Shown here: positions 9,863 to 21,921 of the stretch, piece by piece | Layout of the letters: every line of letters starts with the position of its first letter | Numbering within the stretch: the first letter of the stretch is position 1 | Assembly (NCBI GenBank): GCA_030267565.1 | Contig: BRXU01000011.1 | Location: 796,501 to 860,500 of the forward strand | DNA from: Pleodorina starrii | Lineage: Eukaryota > Chlorophyta > Chlorophyceae > Chlamydomonadales > Volvocaceae | DNA: 64,000 nt | Reading direction: 5' to 3' | Translations under genes and position numbers: made by a program | The notes under the pieces: generated by a model | Told to the model about the DNA's origin: nothing | The model's database searches: none | The model's input: the letters and a program-made list of their open reading frames with translations, nothing else

Positions 9863-12800
9863 GTGAGACTGAGGTTGGGAGTGAGTGACTGACGGAGTGG
9901 AGTGCGTGTGGCTCTGGGTGTGGGGCGGGTGAATGCGTATGTGTGTGTATGTGTGTGTGTGATGGAGGGTGAAGGAAGGCAACTGCAGCGCCGTACTTGA
10001 GGCGACCCGGGCGAACGAAGCAGCGGCGAGCAGTCCTATCGGTAGATATCCGCCAGTCACGGCTGACGGCGGACTTATTGATGAGTGGACGTCTAACCGT
10101 TAGTGATATGAATCAATGAATGTCGGGTCCAGGGCTGGCGGGCCGCACCTGCACTGCCGCCGATTGTGTCGGTGCAGGGCGGTGCATCACAGGCAGCGCC
10201 AGCATCAGCATCAGCAGCAGAAGCCTCATGTTGCGCCCCTCCTGTCTGCCCCCATCCCTCCATCCATCCATACATCGCAGCTGGTGCCACCCCCCAGCGC
10301 GGGGCCTTCGGCGCTGCCGCCTGAGCAGCTGGTGCTGTGCGAGTGGGGCAACGAGCTGAGCCACCTCAGCGGCGAGGTCGGTCGGGCAGGGGAGGGGCGG
10401 GGCAGGGGGGGTCCAAGGCAGGGGCGAAAGTCGGGCAGGGGAGGCGAGGAGGGGGGGCATGGCAGGGGCGAAGCTCAGGCATTGGGGGGAAAGGCGATCT
10501 ATGGGGTGTGTGCTCTCCCTCCCTCTTGGGTTATCTTTTTCTGCCCCCCTCCCGGTCACTGTCGTGCCCTCCTGGTAGCTGTGTTTGGTCGTGGCGATGC
10601 CCCCCCCCGAAAGGAAGTCGTCTTGTCCCACGGGTCGGCCCACCATCCGCCTCACCATAGCCGCACATATCCGCTCGCCCTGGAACCACTCGCTCTCACT
10701 CACTCTCTCTCGCCCTCGCTCTCGCTCTCTCTCGCTCTCTCTCGCTCTCACGTGCGCTCGCTCGCAGGCCTCCGTCCCACCGCAGTCGAGCAAGCGCGCG
10801 CCGTCCTGCACTGCCGCCGGGAAGGGCGACAGCCGCGGCGCTGCCAACGCTTCCGCCGCTGACGTCGGCGGCGTCATCGCGAGCGGTCTGCGCGCGCGCG
10901 TGCAGGTGGTAGTCCCGCTGTACGTGGGAGGTCCGGGCCAGAGGCTGGTGGTGGTGGGCAACCTGCCTGAGCTGGGCGGCTGGGATGTGGCGCGGGGTGT
11001 GGAGCTGAGTTGCTCCCCCGGCCACATCTGGCGGGGGGAGGTGGAGCTGCCGCTTGGGACGATGCTGGAGGCCAAGGTGGGGCGGGGCTAGCCCGGGGCG
11101 GGGGAGAGGGAGGGAGGGAAGGGGGGAAAGGGGTTATACACATGAAGGTGGGTTAGCAGCTAGCCAGGGTCAGGGGGATTGGGTGGGGGCTGCGGGGTTG
11201 AGAAATGCAAACCGCGGTGGGGAAGCCTGCCGGCGTGTGTGTGTATGTGCGTGTCTGCCGGTGCTGTATGCCCCCACCGGGACTCCTCCACCCATCCCTT
11301 CACCCCCGGCAAGCTGGAGGGCCCATTGACACGGCGCATGTCCGCACGGGTCGCACTCCCCATACACCCACACCCATCTCCCCCGCTCCCCCACTCCTCC
11401 GCCCCCCCTCCCCTCACCGCGCTATCTATCTTCCTTACCGCCCTGCCGCTCCACACCCACGCCCCCACGCCCCCACGCAGCTGGTGGTCCTCGGCCCGGG
11501 CGGCGGCGAGGAGCGCTGGGAGGCGGGTCCCAACCGCACTCTCACCCTGCAGACCCCGCCCCCGGAGGACTTCCTACCGCCACCTCCACCTCCACCTTCC
11601 ACCTCCGCTCCGCCTTCCACCGCCTCCGCCTCAGCCGACGAGCCCCACCCTGAGCCCTCCTCAGCGCGCCGCGCCGTCGCGGGCCACTACGTGGTTCTGT
11701 GCCACTGGGGCATCACCGGTTGCTCTCAGGCGCTGTACCGCCCCAACGTCCCCCTAGAGGAGCCGGCAGCGGCGGCAGCCCCACAGGGGCAGCATCCGCA
11801 GTCGCAGCCGCGGCCGCGGCCGCAGGACGCGGGTGGGGATGGAGATGGGCTGAGTGACCGGCAGGTGCTGTCGCTCGTCCATTTTACCGTACCGCAGTAC
11901 GTCACGACGCCGGGTCAGCACCTGGTGCTGGTGGGCAGCGCGCCGGCGATGGGCGCCTGGAACCCGTCCGGTGGGGTGGAGCTCAAGTGGCGACCGGGAC
12001 ACAGCTGGAGTGCGGAGCTGCTGCTGCCGGCGCAGCAGGATATTGAGGCCAAGGTGAGGGGGTAAAAAATGATACCGCAGCGGAGACGGAGACGGCGTTA
12101 GTGAGGGGGGGGCGGGGAGTGGTGGTGGTAGGACTGGTGGGAGCCTGCTGTGTCCAGTATCTCAATGCGCGCGGGACGGCCCTTCCTCCGATCCCCCTCG
12201 GGCACAAGCCCTCGGGCCCTTCCTCCCTCTCGATCCCCAACCGCAAACTGCCAACCGCAAACTGCCAACCGCAAACTGTCGCTGCGGCGCCACCCGCCAG
12301 GTTGTGTACTACGACAACGGTCGCTACAGTTGGGAGCCCGGGCCCAACCGCTCACTGCCGCTGAGTCAGGTGTTGGCGGGATGCAGCCCGGGGGCGGAAC
12401 CGCTCTTCACATGCTACTGGGGACACACGCCCACGACCCCGGTGGGTGGGATTGGTGGGTGGGTGGGGGGCGGAAGCGAAGCGAAGCGACGGATGGCGTG
12501 GTGTGGGCTGGGGTGGAGTGCGAGGGCCGGGGTGGAGTGGGCGGGGGTGGAGCGGGGACCGGGGAGGTGGTGGTGGTGGATGTGGTTGCCTTTGCCGCGC
12601 CCTCCGCAGCAGCTGGGTTGCGCCTGCTGTTGGCCCTGAGTGGCTCTTCGACCAGCCAGACGGGCGGGGCCGCCCGGATTCGACCAGGCGGCCCTTTTGA
12701 CCAATCGCTGCATGCACCCGAGTGGCGGACTTGGGGGCACTTGGGAGACACAGTCCGCATTCCGCACCCCGCCCTCTCCGCCACTGCTTTGTGGGACCCA

Positions 12801-15800
12801 CACCACAATCTGACCCGCACCGACGCCCCCACTCCCCCACACCCCCACACCCTCACTCCCACATCCCCCCACCCCCTCACCTACCCAGGTGGTGGTCATC
12901 CCCAAGCGCCACCCGCGCGACCTGCCCCCGGAGCTGCAACAGCTGGAGGCGGAGGTGGTGGAGGCGGCGGAGGCACAGCCGCTGCCGCCGCCGGTGGCGG
13001 AGGTGGTGTTGGGCGAGGGGAAAGGCGAGTGCGGGTTAAGCCCATGTGTGTGGGTGGGTGGGTGGAGTTGTTATCGCCCTCCGCTCTGGATCACTCCCTC
13101 CCCTCACCTTCCCTTCCCTTCTCCCTTCCCCCCTCCCCTGAATCCCTCCCTGCACATCCCTCCCTTCCCTTCCCTTCCCTAACCCTCCCTGCCCTTCCCC
13201 TCCCCTTCCCTTCCCTCTCTCCCTCTCTCTCCCTCTCTCCCTCAGGTTCCCCTCCGTCCTCCTCGGCGGAGGGGGAGGAGGACGCCAACCCGCTGCTCCA
13301 GTTCCTGGTCTTCATGATGGGCGCCTTCATACAGCAGCAGGAGGACAACAACAACCACAACTACCACAACAACGACCACAACCACCACAACAACCACAAC
13401 AACGACCACAACGACGACAACGGCCAGGACCGCGACCAGGACCGCGACCAGCCGCGGCCCTCGGTCGACGGCTCCGCCCTTGCCCGCCCTGGTGATGAGG
13501 CTGCTGCTGCCGCTGCCTTCTCTTCCCAGCTGGATGAGGCCAGGAGGGCGCTGCGGGCGGCTCGGTTCCGGAGCACCAAGCTGGCCTGGGAGCTGGCGGA
13601 GACGAGGCGGCAGTACGAGGCCAGGTAGGGAGGGGCGAGTGGAGGGGGTAAGGGTAAGGAGGGGTGGGGCGGGTGGCGATGGCAGGAGGGCAGGCCGGGA
13701 GGGGGGGAAGGAGGGGAGAGAGGGGAGGAGAGGACCGGCGCGGATTGGTGGGTTTTGGGGGTGAGTGGAAGAGGGGAAGGGGAGGGAGGGAGGGAGGGTG
13801 AGGCTTTTGTTGGCCCCGTTCCACACATGCTGCATGCGGTGCCCTGTCCCTGGTTTCGGAGCACAGGCTCGAGGAGCTGTCCCAGATCACGAGGGACTCG
13901 GACCTGGCGGCGGCTGCGGCCGCGGCGGCGGCGGTGGCAACGACGACGACGACGGTGGCGGCGGCCGTGGCGCCCTCCCGCGGCGTCTCCGGGGCCGCAC
14001 CTCACGGGCACAATGGTGCTGCGAGCGCCGCTTCGTCTCCTGACACAGAAAACGCGGCAGCAGACGCTGCTGGCACAGCCGGCGGTGTTACAGCGGGTGC
14101 TGATGGCACGGAGGCGGCCACTGCTACCGTTGCCGCGGGTGGGCCAGTGGGGGTGGAGGCGGAGGCGGAGGGGGCCCCTCTGGTGCCCCCCGCGCCGGCC
14201 CTGCCCGAGATGGGCCCACAGGTGGGTGGTGTGGAGTGATGTGGGTGGCGTGATGTGGGTGGCGGGTGGTGGTCGAAGATGAAGGTCGCGGGGCTGGTGG
14301 TGTGGGGAAGCGGCTCGGCACTGTCAATGGCCAGTGGCAGGTTGTCGTGCCGCGACGCATGCATTGGGCCCACTCCGTTCCTCGCCCTCGGATCACCGAC
14401 TTCCCCCTGCCCATCCCACACCCACCCCACCGAACCCCTCCGACCGGCCTCCCCCATCCCACCCCTTCGCCCCAGGCTCTCTCCGCTGCCGTGTCTTCTC
14501 TGACGGGCCGGGTTCCCCCCGCTGAGCTTCAGCGGCTGAGGGAGCTGCTGAGGGCCGTACAGGCGGCGGAGGTGGAGGTGGAGGCGAGGGCGGGGAACAT
14601 GGGGCCGGCGCCATCGGCGGGCGAGAAGCAGGAGGTACGTGGGTGGGTGGGTGGGTGGGTGGGGAAGAGACGGGCTGGGATGGTCGGGGAAGGGGGGGCT
14701 GCGGCGGCGCCGGCCATGTAATTGAATGGCATGAGAGAATGGTCCCCGAGGGGCTTTGGAATCTGCACCGGGTGGTGCAAGTCGATGCTGGCAAAGGCTT
14801 CGCAACAACGCCAACAGCCCACCCACCTCCGCAACGTGGCGGGGAGGCTGCCTCTCCCGCCGCAGTGCAACATTCCGCATTCCGCAATCGCGTGTTAGTC
14901 GAGTCGGCGTTTCGGCTCGCAGCCGTTGCCGGCCTCGGCTACTTGGTCGCCGCGCTCCCAACCGCGATCACGGGTTGGCCTCTCTTTCACGCCCTTCCCC
15001 CCCCCCCCACCACTGCCCCCACCACTGCCTCGACACTGCCCTGGCCCCCCCCCAACACACACACCCACACACCCCCATCCTGCAGTTGGCATCCGCTGAG
15101 TTGGCTCTGGTGGCGGCGAGGGACGCTCTGAGGGCCCGACTGGAGGGGCTGGTGGGCAGCAGCGGGGCGGCGGTGGCGGCGGCGGTGCGATGGGCGGCGG
15201 AGAGGGCGCCGGAGGGGGCGGCAGGGGCGGCAGGCTCGGCCAAGGTGGCCAAGGCGAGGATGGCAGTGGCCATGACGGCATCGTCAACGTCGGGAGCTGT
15301 GGGAGGGGCAGCGCCGGTTGTGGGGCCGACGGCCGGCGGCCCGCTGACGCACAACGTATACGGGCAACCGCCGCCAACGAACAACCGTAACGGTAACGGT
15401 AACGGCGCATTCGCCGCTACAGCCGCCGACGGCGCTTCCCCGTCAGCGGTAGCCGCAGCCGCGGGCGTCAGTGGTGGCGTGGAGGCCGATGGGGCGGCGG
15501 CGGGCGGGGAGCCCGTTCACGTTGCCGAGGACGGGCCAGTGAAGGAGGCGGAGGGGGCCCTCCCGGCAACTCCTGTGCCGGCCCTGCCCGAGATGGGGCC
15601 GCAGGTGGGTGCAGCGGGGGGGGGGCGCGGAGGGGAGGTTTAGTAGTGAAGTGGGGTGGTAAGAAAAACGAAGGGTTTGGGGTGGGCAGCTGGCCACATG
15701 GGCGAGAAGACCCTCGGTCTTACCGCCCTCCACGCTCATCAATTACATTACTAAGGGAGTAGCACGACTCACTGATATGAATAGAAGGGCTCCTACATGG

Positions 15801-18800
15801 TTTCAACCACCCGCGATCCACAACCGCCAACCGCCTAACCACCGGCCCTTGCCCTGATCACCTTCCCCCGACCGGCCTCCCCCCACCTCACCCCACCCCA
15901 CACCACCCCACCCCACCCCACCCCTTCGCCCCAGGCTCTCTCCGCTGCCGTGTCTTCTCTGACGGGCCGGGTTCCCCCCGCTGAGCTTCAGCGGCTGAGG
16001 GAGCTGCTGAGGGCCGTACAGGCGGCGGAGGTGGAGGTGGAGGCGAGGGCGGGGAACATGGGCCCGGCGCCATCGGCCGGCGAGAAGCAGGAGGTACGTG
16101 GGTGGGTGGGTGTGGGAGAGACGGGCTGGGATGGGCTGGGGATGGGCATTTGCGGGTATGGTTTCGGCGCGGCTTGGCGCATCGCAACATGTGGAGGCGT
16201 GCCCGTGCGCCACCTCGCCCCCCGGGTGCTGTCGTTGCGGTTTGCACCTGGCGCATTCATCCGCTGCCGTTGCCGTTTGTACTCTGTCGTCGACACCTTC
16301 GCGATGTGCTCCATGGCCCTCAGCCTGAGCCTGAGCCCGAGCCCGAGCCCGCTGAACAGTCGGCTAGCTCCACCGCCCTACCACCCCACCGCCCCACCGC
16401 TCCCCCGCTCCACCTCGCGGCTTTCCCTGGAGGTGTCCCCGACCGCAATCGCTGCGTTACCTCGCCACCTTCTGGTATCCCCATTGGTATCTGTTCGGTT
16501 TCCGTAAGCCTGTCAGTCAGTCAGCCAGCCAGTCAACCAACTGCTTTGGACCGACCGCTTTCTATACCCTGTCGCCCTTAGCCCCCCCCCCACCGCTGAC
16601 CCAACCATTGTCACAACCACTGCTCCTCCCCCCCAAACACACGCACACACACCCCCGCCCTGCAGTTGGCATCCGCTGAGTTGGCTCTGGTTGCGGCGAG
16701 GGACGCTCTGAGGGCCCGACTGGAGGGGCTGGTGGGCAGCAGCGGGGCGGCGCTGGCGGCGGCGGTGCGATGGGCGGCGGAGAGGGCGGCGGAGAGGGCG
16801 GCAGGGGCGGCCACTGCTGCCGCCGCCGCTCCCTTGGTGGGTCTCCCAGCGGAAGAAGCCCGGGAGCACGGCGTCGCCGTTGCCGCGGATGGGCCAGGGA
16901 AGGAGGCGGAGGAGGCGGAGGGGGCCCTCCCGGTGCCCCCCGCGCCGGCCCTGCCCGAGATGGGGCCACAGGTGGGTGCAGCAGGGGGGGGGCGGAGGGA
17001 GGTGGTGTGGATGGGGGCGGTGCGACGGGAAGCTCGCGAGGGCACTCATGCACCTCCCAACCCGCGTGGCTGAGCACTTGCATCTCCTTGAGTCGCCCGC
17101 CATCCCGCAACGCCAACCACCTAACCACCGACCATCGCACCCGAACCCGACCTCCCCCACCCCACCCACCCCCCCTCTCGCCAGGCTCTTTCTGCTGCCG
17201 TGTCTTCTCTGATGGGCCGGGTTCCCCCCGCCGAGCTTCAGCGGCTGAGAGAGCTGCTGAGGGCCGTACAGGCGGCGGAGGTGAAGGTGGAGGCGAGGGC
17301 GGGGAACATGGGGCCGGCACCATCGGCGGGCGAGAAGCAGGAGGTACGTGGGTGGGTAGGTGGGTGGGGGAGAGACGGGCTGGGAGCGGGGGGGAGGAGA
17401 CAGATGGGGATGGGGGTGGGGATGGGGATGCGGATGGGAGGCAGAGACAAACCACAGCGAATGAATCAGCGTTGGCAGCGTTGACGAAAGGGCCCGGTAG
17501 CAATACCGGTACTTGCCCAAACTCGGCTGTGGTCGCTGGTGGCGGGCGCGGCCTGGCGGACACAGATGGCGGCCTGAACCGCGTGTCAGTGGTCACATGT
17601 TGCCGAGTGGCCTGGTGCCGAGTGGCCTGTTGCCGAGTGGGTACATGGACTTTGCCCTGCGTCGCGCCGCACCGCACCGCACCCGCGGCCCACTCATCAC
17701 TCACTCCCCCACCCCACCCGGGCATGATATGCACTCAGTTTGATGCCATCTGTGAACACACGGCGGTGGTGGGTCGTGTCGTTTATGCCATGGCTTCGTG
17801 TGCCCTCCGCCCACACCCTTTCTCTGCCCTCACCACTGCTCCGACACTGCCCCTTCCCCCCAAACACTCACACACACGTACACACCCATCCTGCAGCTTG
17901 CATCCGCTGAGTTGGCTCTGGTTGCGGCGAGGGACGCGCTGCGGGCACGACTGGAGGGGCTGGTGGGCAGCAGCGGGGCGGCGGTGGCGGCGGCGGTGCG
18001 ATGGGCGGCGGAGAGGGCGCCGGAGGGGGCGGCAGGGACTGCCGACCGGGACCAGAATGCCCGCAAGGCCCACAAGGCCCACAAGGCGCAGGCAGCTGAG
18101 GGACTGCAGGATCCGGAGGCGTCGCGGCTCCTCCTGGCTGAGGCGATGAATGCGGTGGAGGTGCTGCGATCTGAACTGGAGGTGGCGCAGCAGCAGCGCG
18201 CGAGGGAGCTGCGGGCGGCGCAGGAGGTGCAGCGCCAGGCGGAGGAACGGCACGGTGGGTGGGCGGGTAGGCGGGAAGGGGCAGGGGCAGGGGGAGGGGC
18301 AGGGGAGGGATGTCCCACGTACCCCCAGGGACGGCTGTTATGACGGCAGGTGCTTGGGGCTTGTTTGTCAGGCGCGCGCTTGCGATGCCAAGCATGGCTC
18401 ATTGAGCAACAACAAGGAACAGGAGCGGCGTTTCGTGACGACATATCAAGATAACTTACACCTTTTTACGGCTTCATTCCAAGCCTTATCTAACATAAGC
18501 CTTATCATTCCAAGCCTTATCGACAGGCCACCGGTATGCGTCATGCCATTGTTGTGCGATGCCCGTCCGTCCGTCCATCCGTCGGTTTGTCCGTTTGTTC
18601 GTCCATCCACAGCGGTTGAGGTGGCGGAGCTGGAGCTGCAGCTCGAGGCGCTGCGCCGCCAGCACGCCGCCGCGTCGGCGGCGGCAGCGCAGGCCGCCGC
18701 CGTCGCCGGCGAGACCAACGCCGCCGCCGAGGCGCTCGTCCACGACCTGCGCCTCGCCGTGAAATCCGCCGACGCCGGCGCGGCCGCCGCGGCGGCGGCG

Positions 18801-19817
18801 GCGGAGGCTGCGCGGTCCGGCTTCCGGGCGCGGGAGAGCGAGCTGCTGCGGCAGCTGGAGGCGGAGCGGCGGCGGCTGGCGGAGGCGGTTTCGGAGCGGC
18901 GCGGCGCTGACGCCGCCGCCGCCGCGGGCGCGGCGGAGGACAGCGCGGCGCGGCGGCGGGCAGAGTCGTACGTTCGGGAGGCGGAGCTGCTGCGCAGCAT
19001 TGAGAAGGCGAGTGGGAACGAAGCCGGGGTTTCACTCACGCATCTGACCTCATCCCGCCTCATCCCGCGCCCTCACGCCTTGACCCCTCGCCCTCGCCCT
19101 CGCCAGCGTTCCGGCGCTGCGTTGTAAAAAGTTCGTTCGATCCGAAATCCGGGGGCCCTGACCCGGGGGCCCTGACCCGGGGGCCCATGCGCACCGGCAC
19201 CCCGGCCGTCGTCTCCGTCCATCCGCCGCCGCGCCGTCTTGCTTACTACCCCCGGGCCCCCCCCACCTCCTCGGCTGTGTAGGAGCGGGAGCTGGCCAAT
19301 CAGGCCGCCAAGCGGGCGGCTGCCGAGGCGGCGGCGCGCGCAGACGAGGCGGCGAGGCACCAGCAGCAGTTGGCGGACGTCAAGGTGGGGTGGGGTGGGG
19401 GATTAGGGTTTGGGTCATGGTCACATTGTTACAGTGGGTTCCGGACTCTGCGGAGAGCCGGTTGGGTTGGTGCGTGTGTTGGGTAAAGTGTGGAGGCCAA
19501 ATGAGTGTGGAAACCTCTCCGCCGTTCCGGTTTTCAGTTTGGGCAAGTATTGGCGAGGAAACATGGCCCCAAGGGACGGGGAATGGTGTGCAGCGCGGCG
19601 CGGCGACCTTTTCTCCAATGATACGGCAAGCGTCCCTGTACGGCACGGCACGGTGTGTCGTACATATGTGTGTTTTGTTTCGCGCAGGAGTCGACTCTGC
19701 GGCAGCTGGAGGCTCTGCGACTGGCGGCGGAGAGTCAGCGGGCGGCGACGGAGGCGGCGGTGGCCTCCCTGGATCACCAGGGGGCGGCGAGGGAGGCGGA
19801 GCTCGCGGCGCAGCTGC

Positions 19818-19864
<47 letters not shown>

Positions 19865-19870
19865 GTTACA

Positions 19871-19911
<41 letters not shown>

Positions 19912-21863
19912 GTTACAGTATCTGACCGGGCCCTGACGCTGGCCAGGGGCTGCTAACCCAGCCCCGACGGAAAGACCGCCTAAGCACTCTCCCCCTTGCG
20001 GTGGGAGAAGGGCGTGAGGGGCCGCTACCCCCTCCTGCTCGACGCGGAGCTGGCTGCGTCGTACACCCCATATACGGGTGTACGGCGCAGCGGCTCCCCA
20101 AAGGCTTGAGCTCACAGCCTGCCATATACGGCAGCTGGGCCCTTCGTGTGTGTGTGTGTCCGGAGGTAAAAAATGTGTGTGTGTCCGGAGGGCCCTTCGT
20201 GTGTGTGTGTGTCCGGAGGTAAAAAATGATACGGCAGCGGAGACGGAGACGGCGTTAGCGAACGGACCCAGAACCCAGTAATGTGTGTCCGGGGGGAGGG
20301 GGGACACTGCTGGCCTTCTCGAGATTGGATTGGATGCGGGGCGGGGGAGAGGAGCGGCGGAGAGCCGCGGGGGGACGTCAGCAGCGGGCGGAGGTGCGGG
20401 GGCTCGTGGGGAGCGCCTCCAAAGGATTGCGGATCATCCTTCTTGACCCCCCGCCTCTTCCTTCCCCCCTCCCTCCCCGACACGTTCACATACATATACA
20501 CAAACACACATGCACACACACAGGAGGCGCACCTGCGGCTGGAGGCTCTGTCGGCTGCCGCCGCCTCGCAGCGCGCCGAGTCGGAGGCTGCGCTGAGCGA
20601 GCTGAGCAACAGCGTGGCGGCGCGGGATGGGGAGCTGGAGGAGCTGAGGCGGCGGCTGGAGGCGACCCACGGGTCGGCTGAGGCGGCGCGGGCGGCGCGC
20701 GCCGCGCTTGGCCGCGAGGTCGAGGCCCTGGTGGGTGCCGCTGCTGCTAGGGTTGCTGCTGCTGCTGCTGTTGTGGCAGCGCTGCTAGGGCTGCTACTCG
20801 TTGTTGTTGTTTTTTAATGTTGTTGTTTTCTTTGCTGGTGATTTTCATTATTTTGGTCTGTGATATTGTGGTACTTGGGGAGGTAGGTATGAATGGGTTT
20901 TAGGGTTTTGGCCCATTGTACTGTGCTGTGCTGTCTGCTGTGCTGTGGCGCTGCACAGGCTTGGGAGCTGAGCGCGGCGCTGGCGACTGCGGCCCACTTG
21001 GAGGAGACGGGCGAAGCCGCGGAGGCAGCTGCAGCGCAAGTGGGTTTCTGTGTATCACGTGGGGCTGGGGCTGGGGCCGGGGCCGGGGCTGGGGCCGGGG
21101 CTGGGGGCCGGGGCTGGGGGCGGGGGCGGGGGCGGGGGCGGGGGCGGGGGCGGGGGCGGGGGCGGGGGCGGGGGCGGGGGCGGGGGCGGGGGGCTGGAGG
21201 CTGGGGCTGGGGTTTTGCGGATGTGGGTGCGCAACTAGACACTCGGGTGTGGGGGTTGCGGATGCCGGGGGGGGGGGAGCCGGGGGCCGGGACACCAGCC
21301 GGTTGGGCTATACATCGGGACTGTGTAGGGGCTGTGTAGGGCTCTGATTGCTGCCACCGGTACCAAATTCGCATCGCAGACCGCACACCCAACCTCCCCC
21401 CTGCCCCACCCACCCACCCGCCAAAACACACGCACAAACACACACACACACACACACAGTGACAGCCTTTGGGGAGCCGCTGCGCCGTACACCCGTATAT
21501 GGGGTGTATGACGCAGCCAGCTCTGCGTCGAGCAGGAGGGGGTAGCGGCCCCTCACGCCCTTCTCCCACCGCAAGGGGGAGAGTGCTTAGGCGGTCTTTC
21601 CGTCGGGGCTGGGTTAGCAGCCCCTGGCCAGCGTCAGGGCCCGGTCAGATACTGTAACGACACACACACACACACACACACACCCAACGAATCGGCCACC
21701 CCAGGCTGTCCTGTGACGATTACGGCGCAGCGGTTAGCACTTCCCGGTGCAGTGTGCAGACAAGGTGGTACGCCCCTCCTCAACCGAGGAGTGCTTCGGC
21801 GGTCTCCCGTATGTGGGCGGGTTAGCGCCCCCGGCCAGTGTCGGCCCGGCAGATATGTAACAG

Positions 21864-21921
<58 letters not shown>

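Noticed and set aside
10690..10762. CTCTCGCTCT-rich tract as a regulatory GAGA site
   Set aside because: It is intronic and ends at an acceptor, so it is most simply a polypyrimidine tract grown by microsatellite slippage.
11027..11041. WRGEV in CBM20-2 as a Rubisco-binding motif like that of SAGA/EPYC1 proteins
   Set aside because: It occupies the same strand as WSGEL and WSAEL in the other two CBM20 copies, so it is part of the CBM fold and lacks the preceding Asp/Asn.
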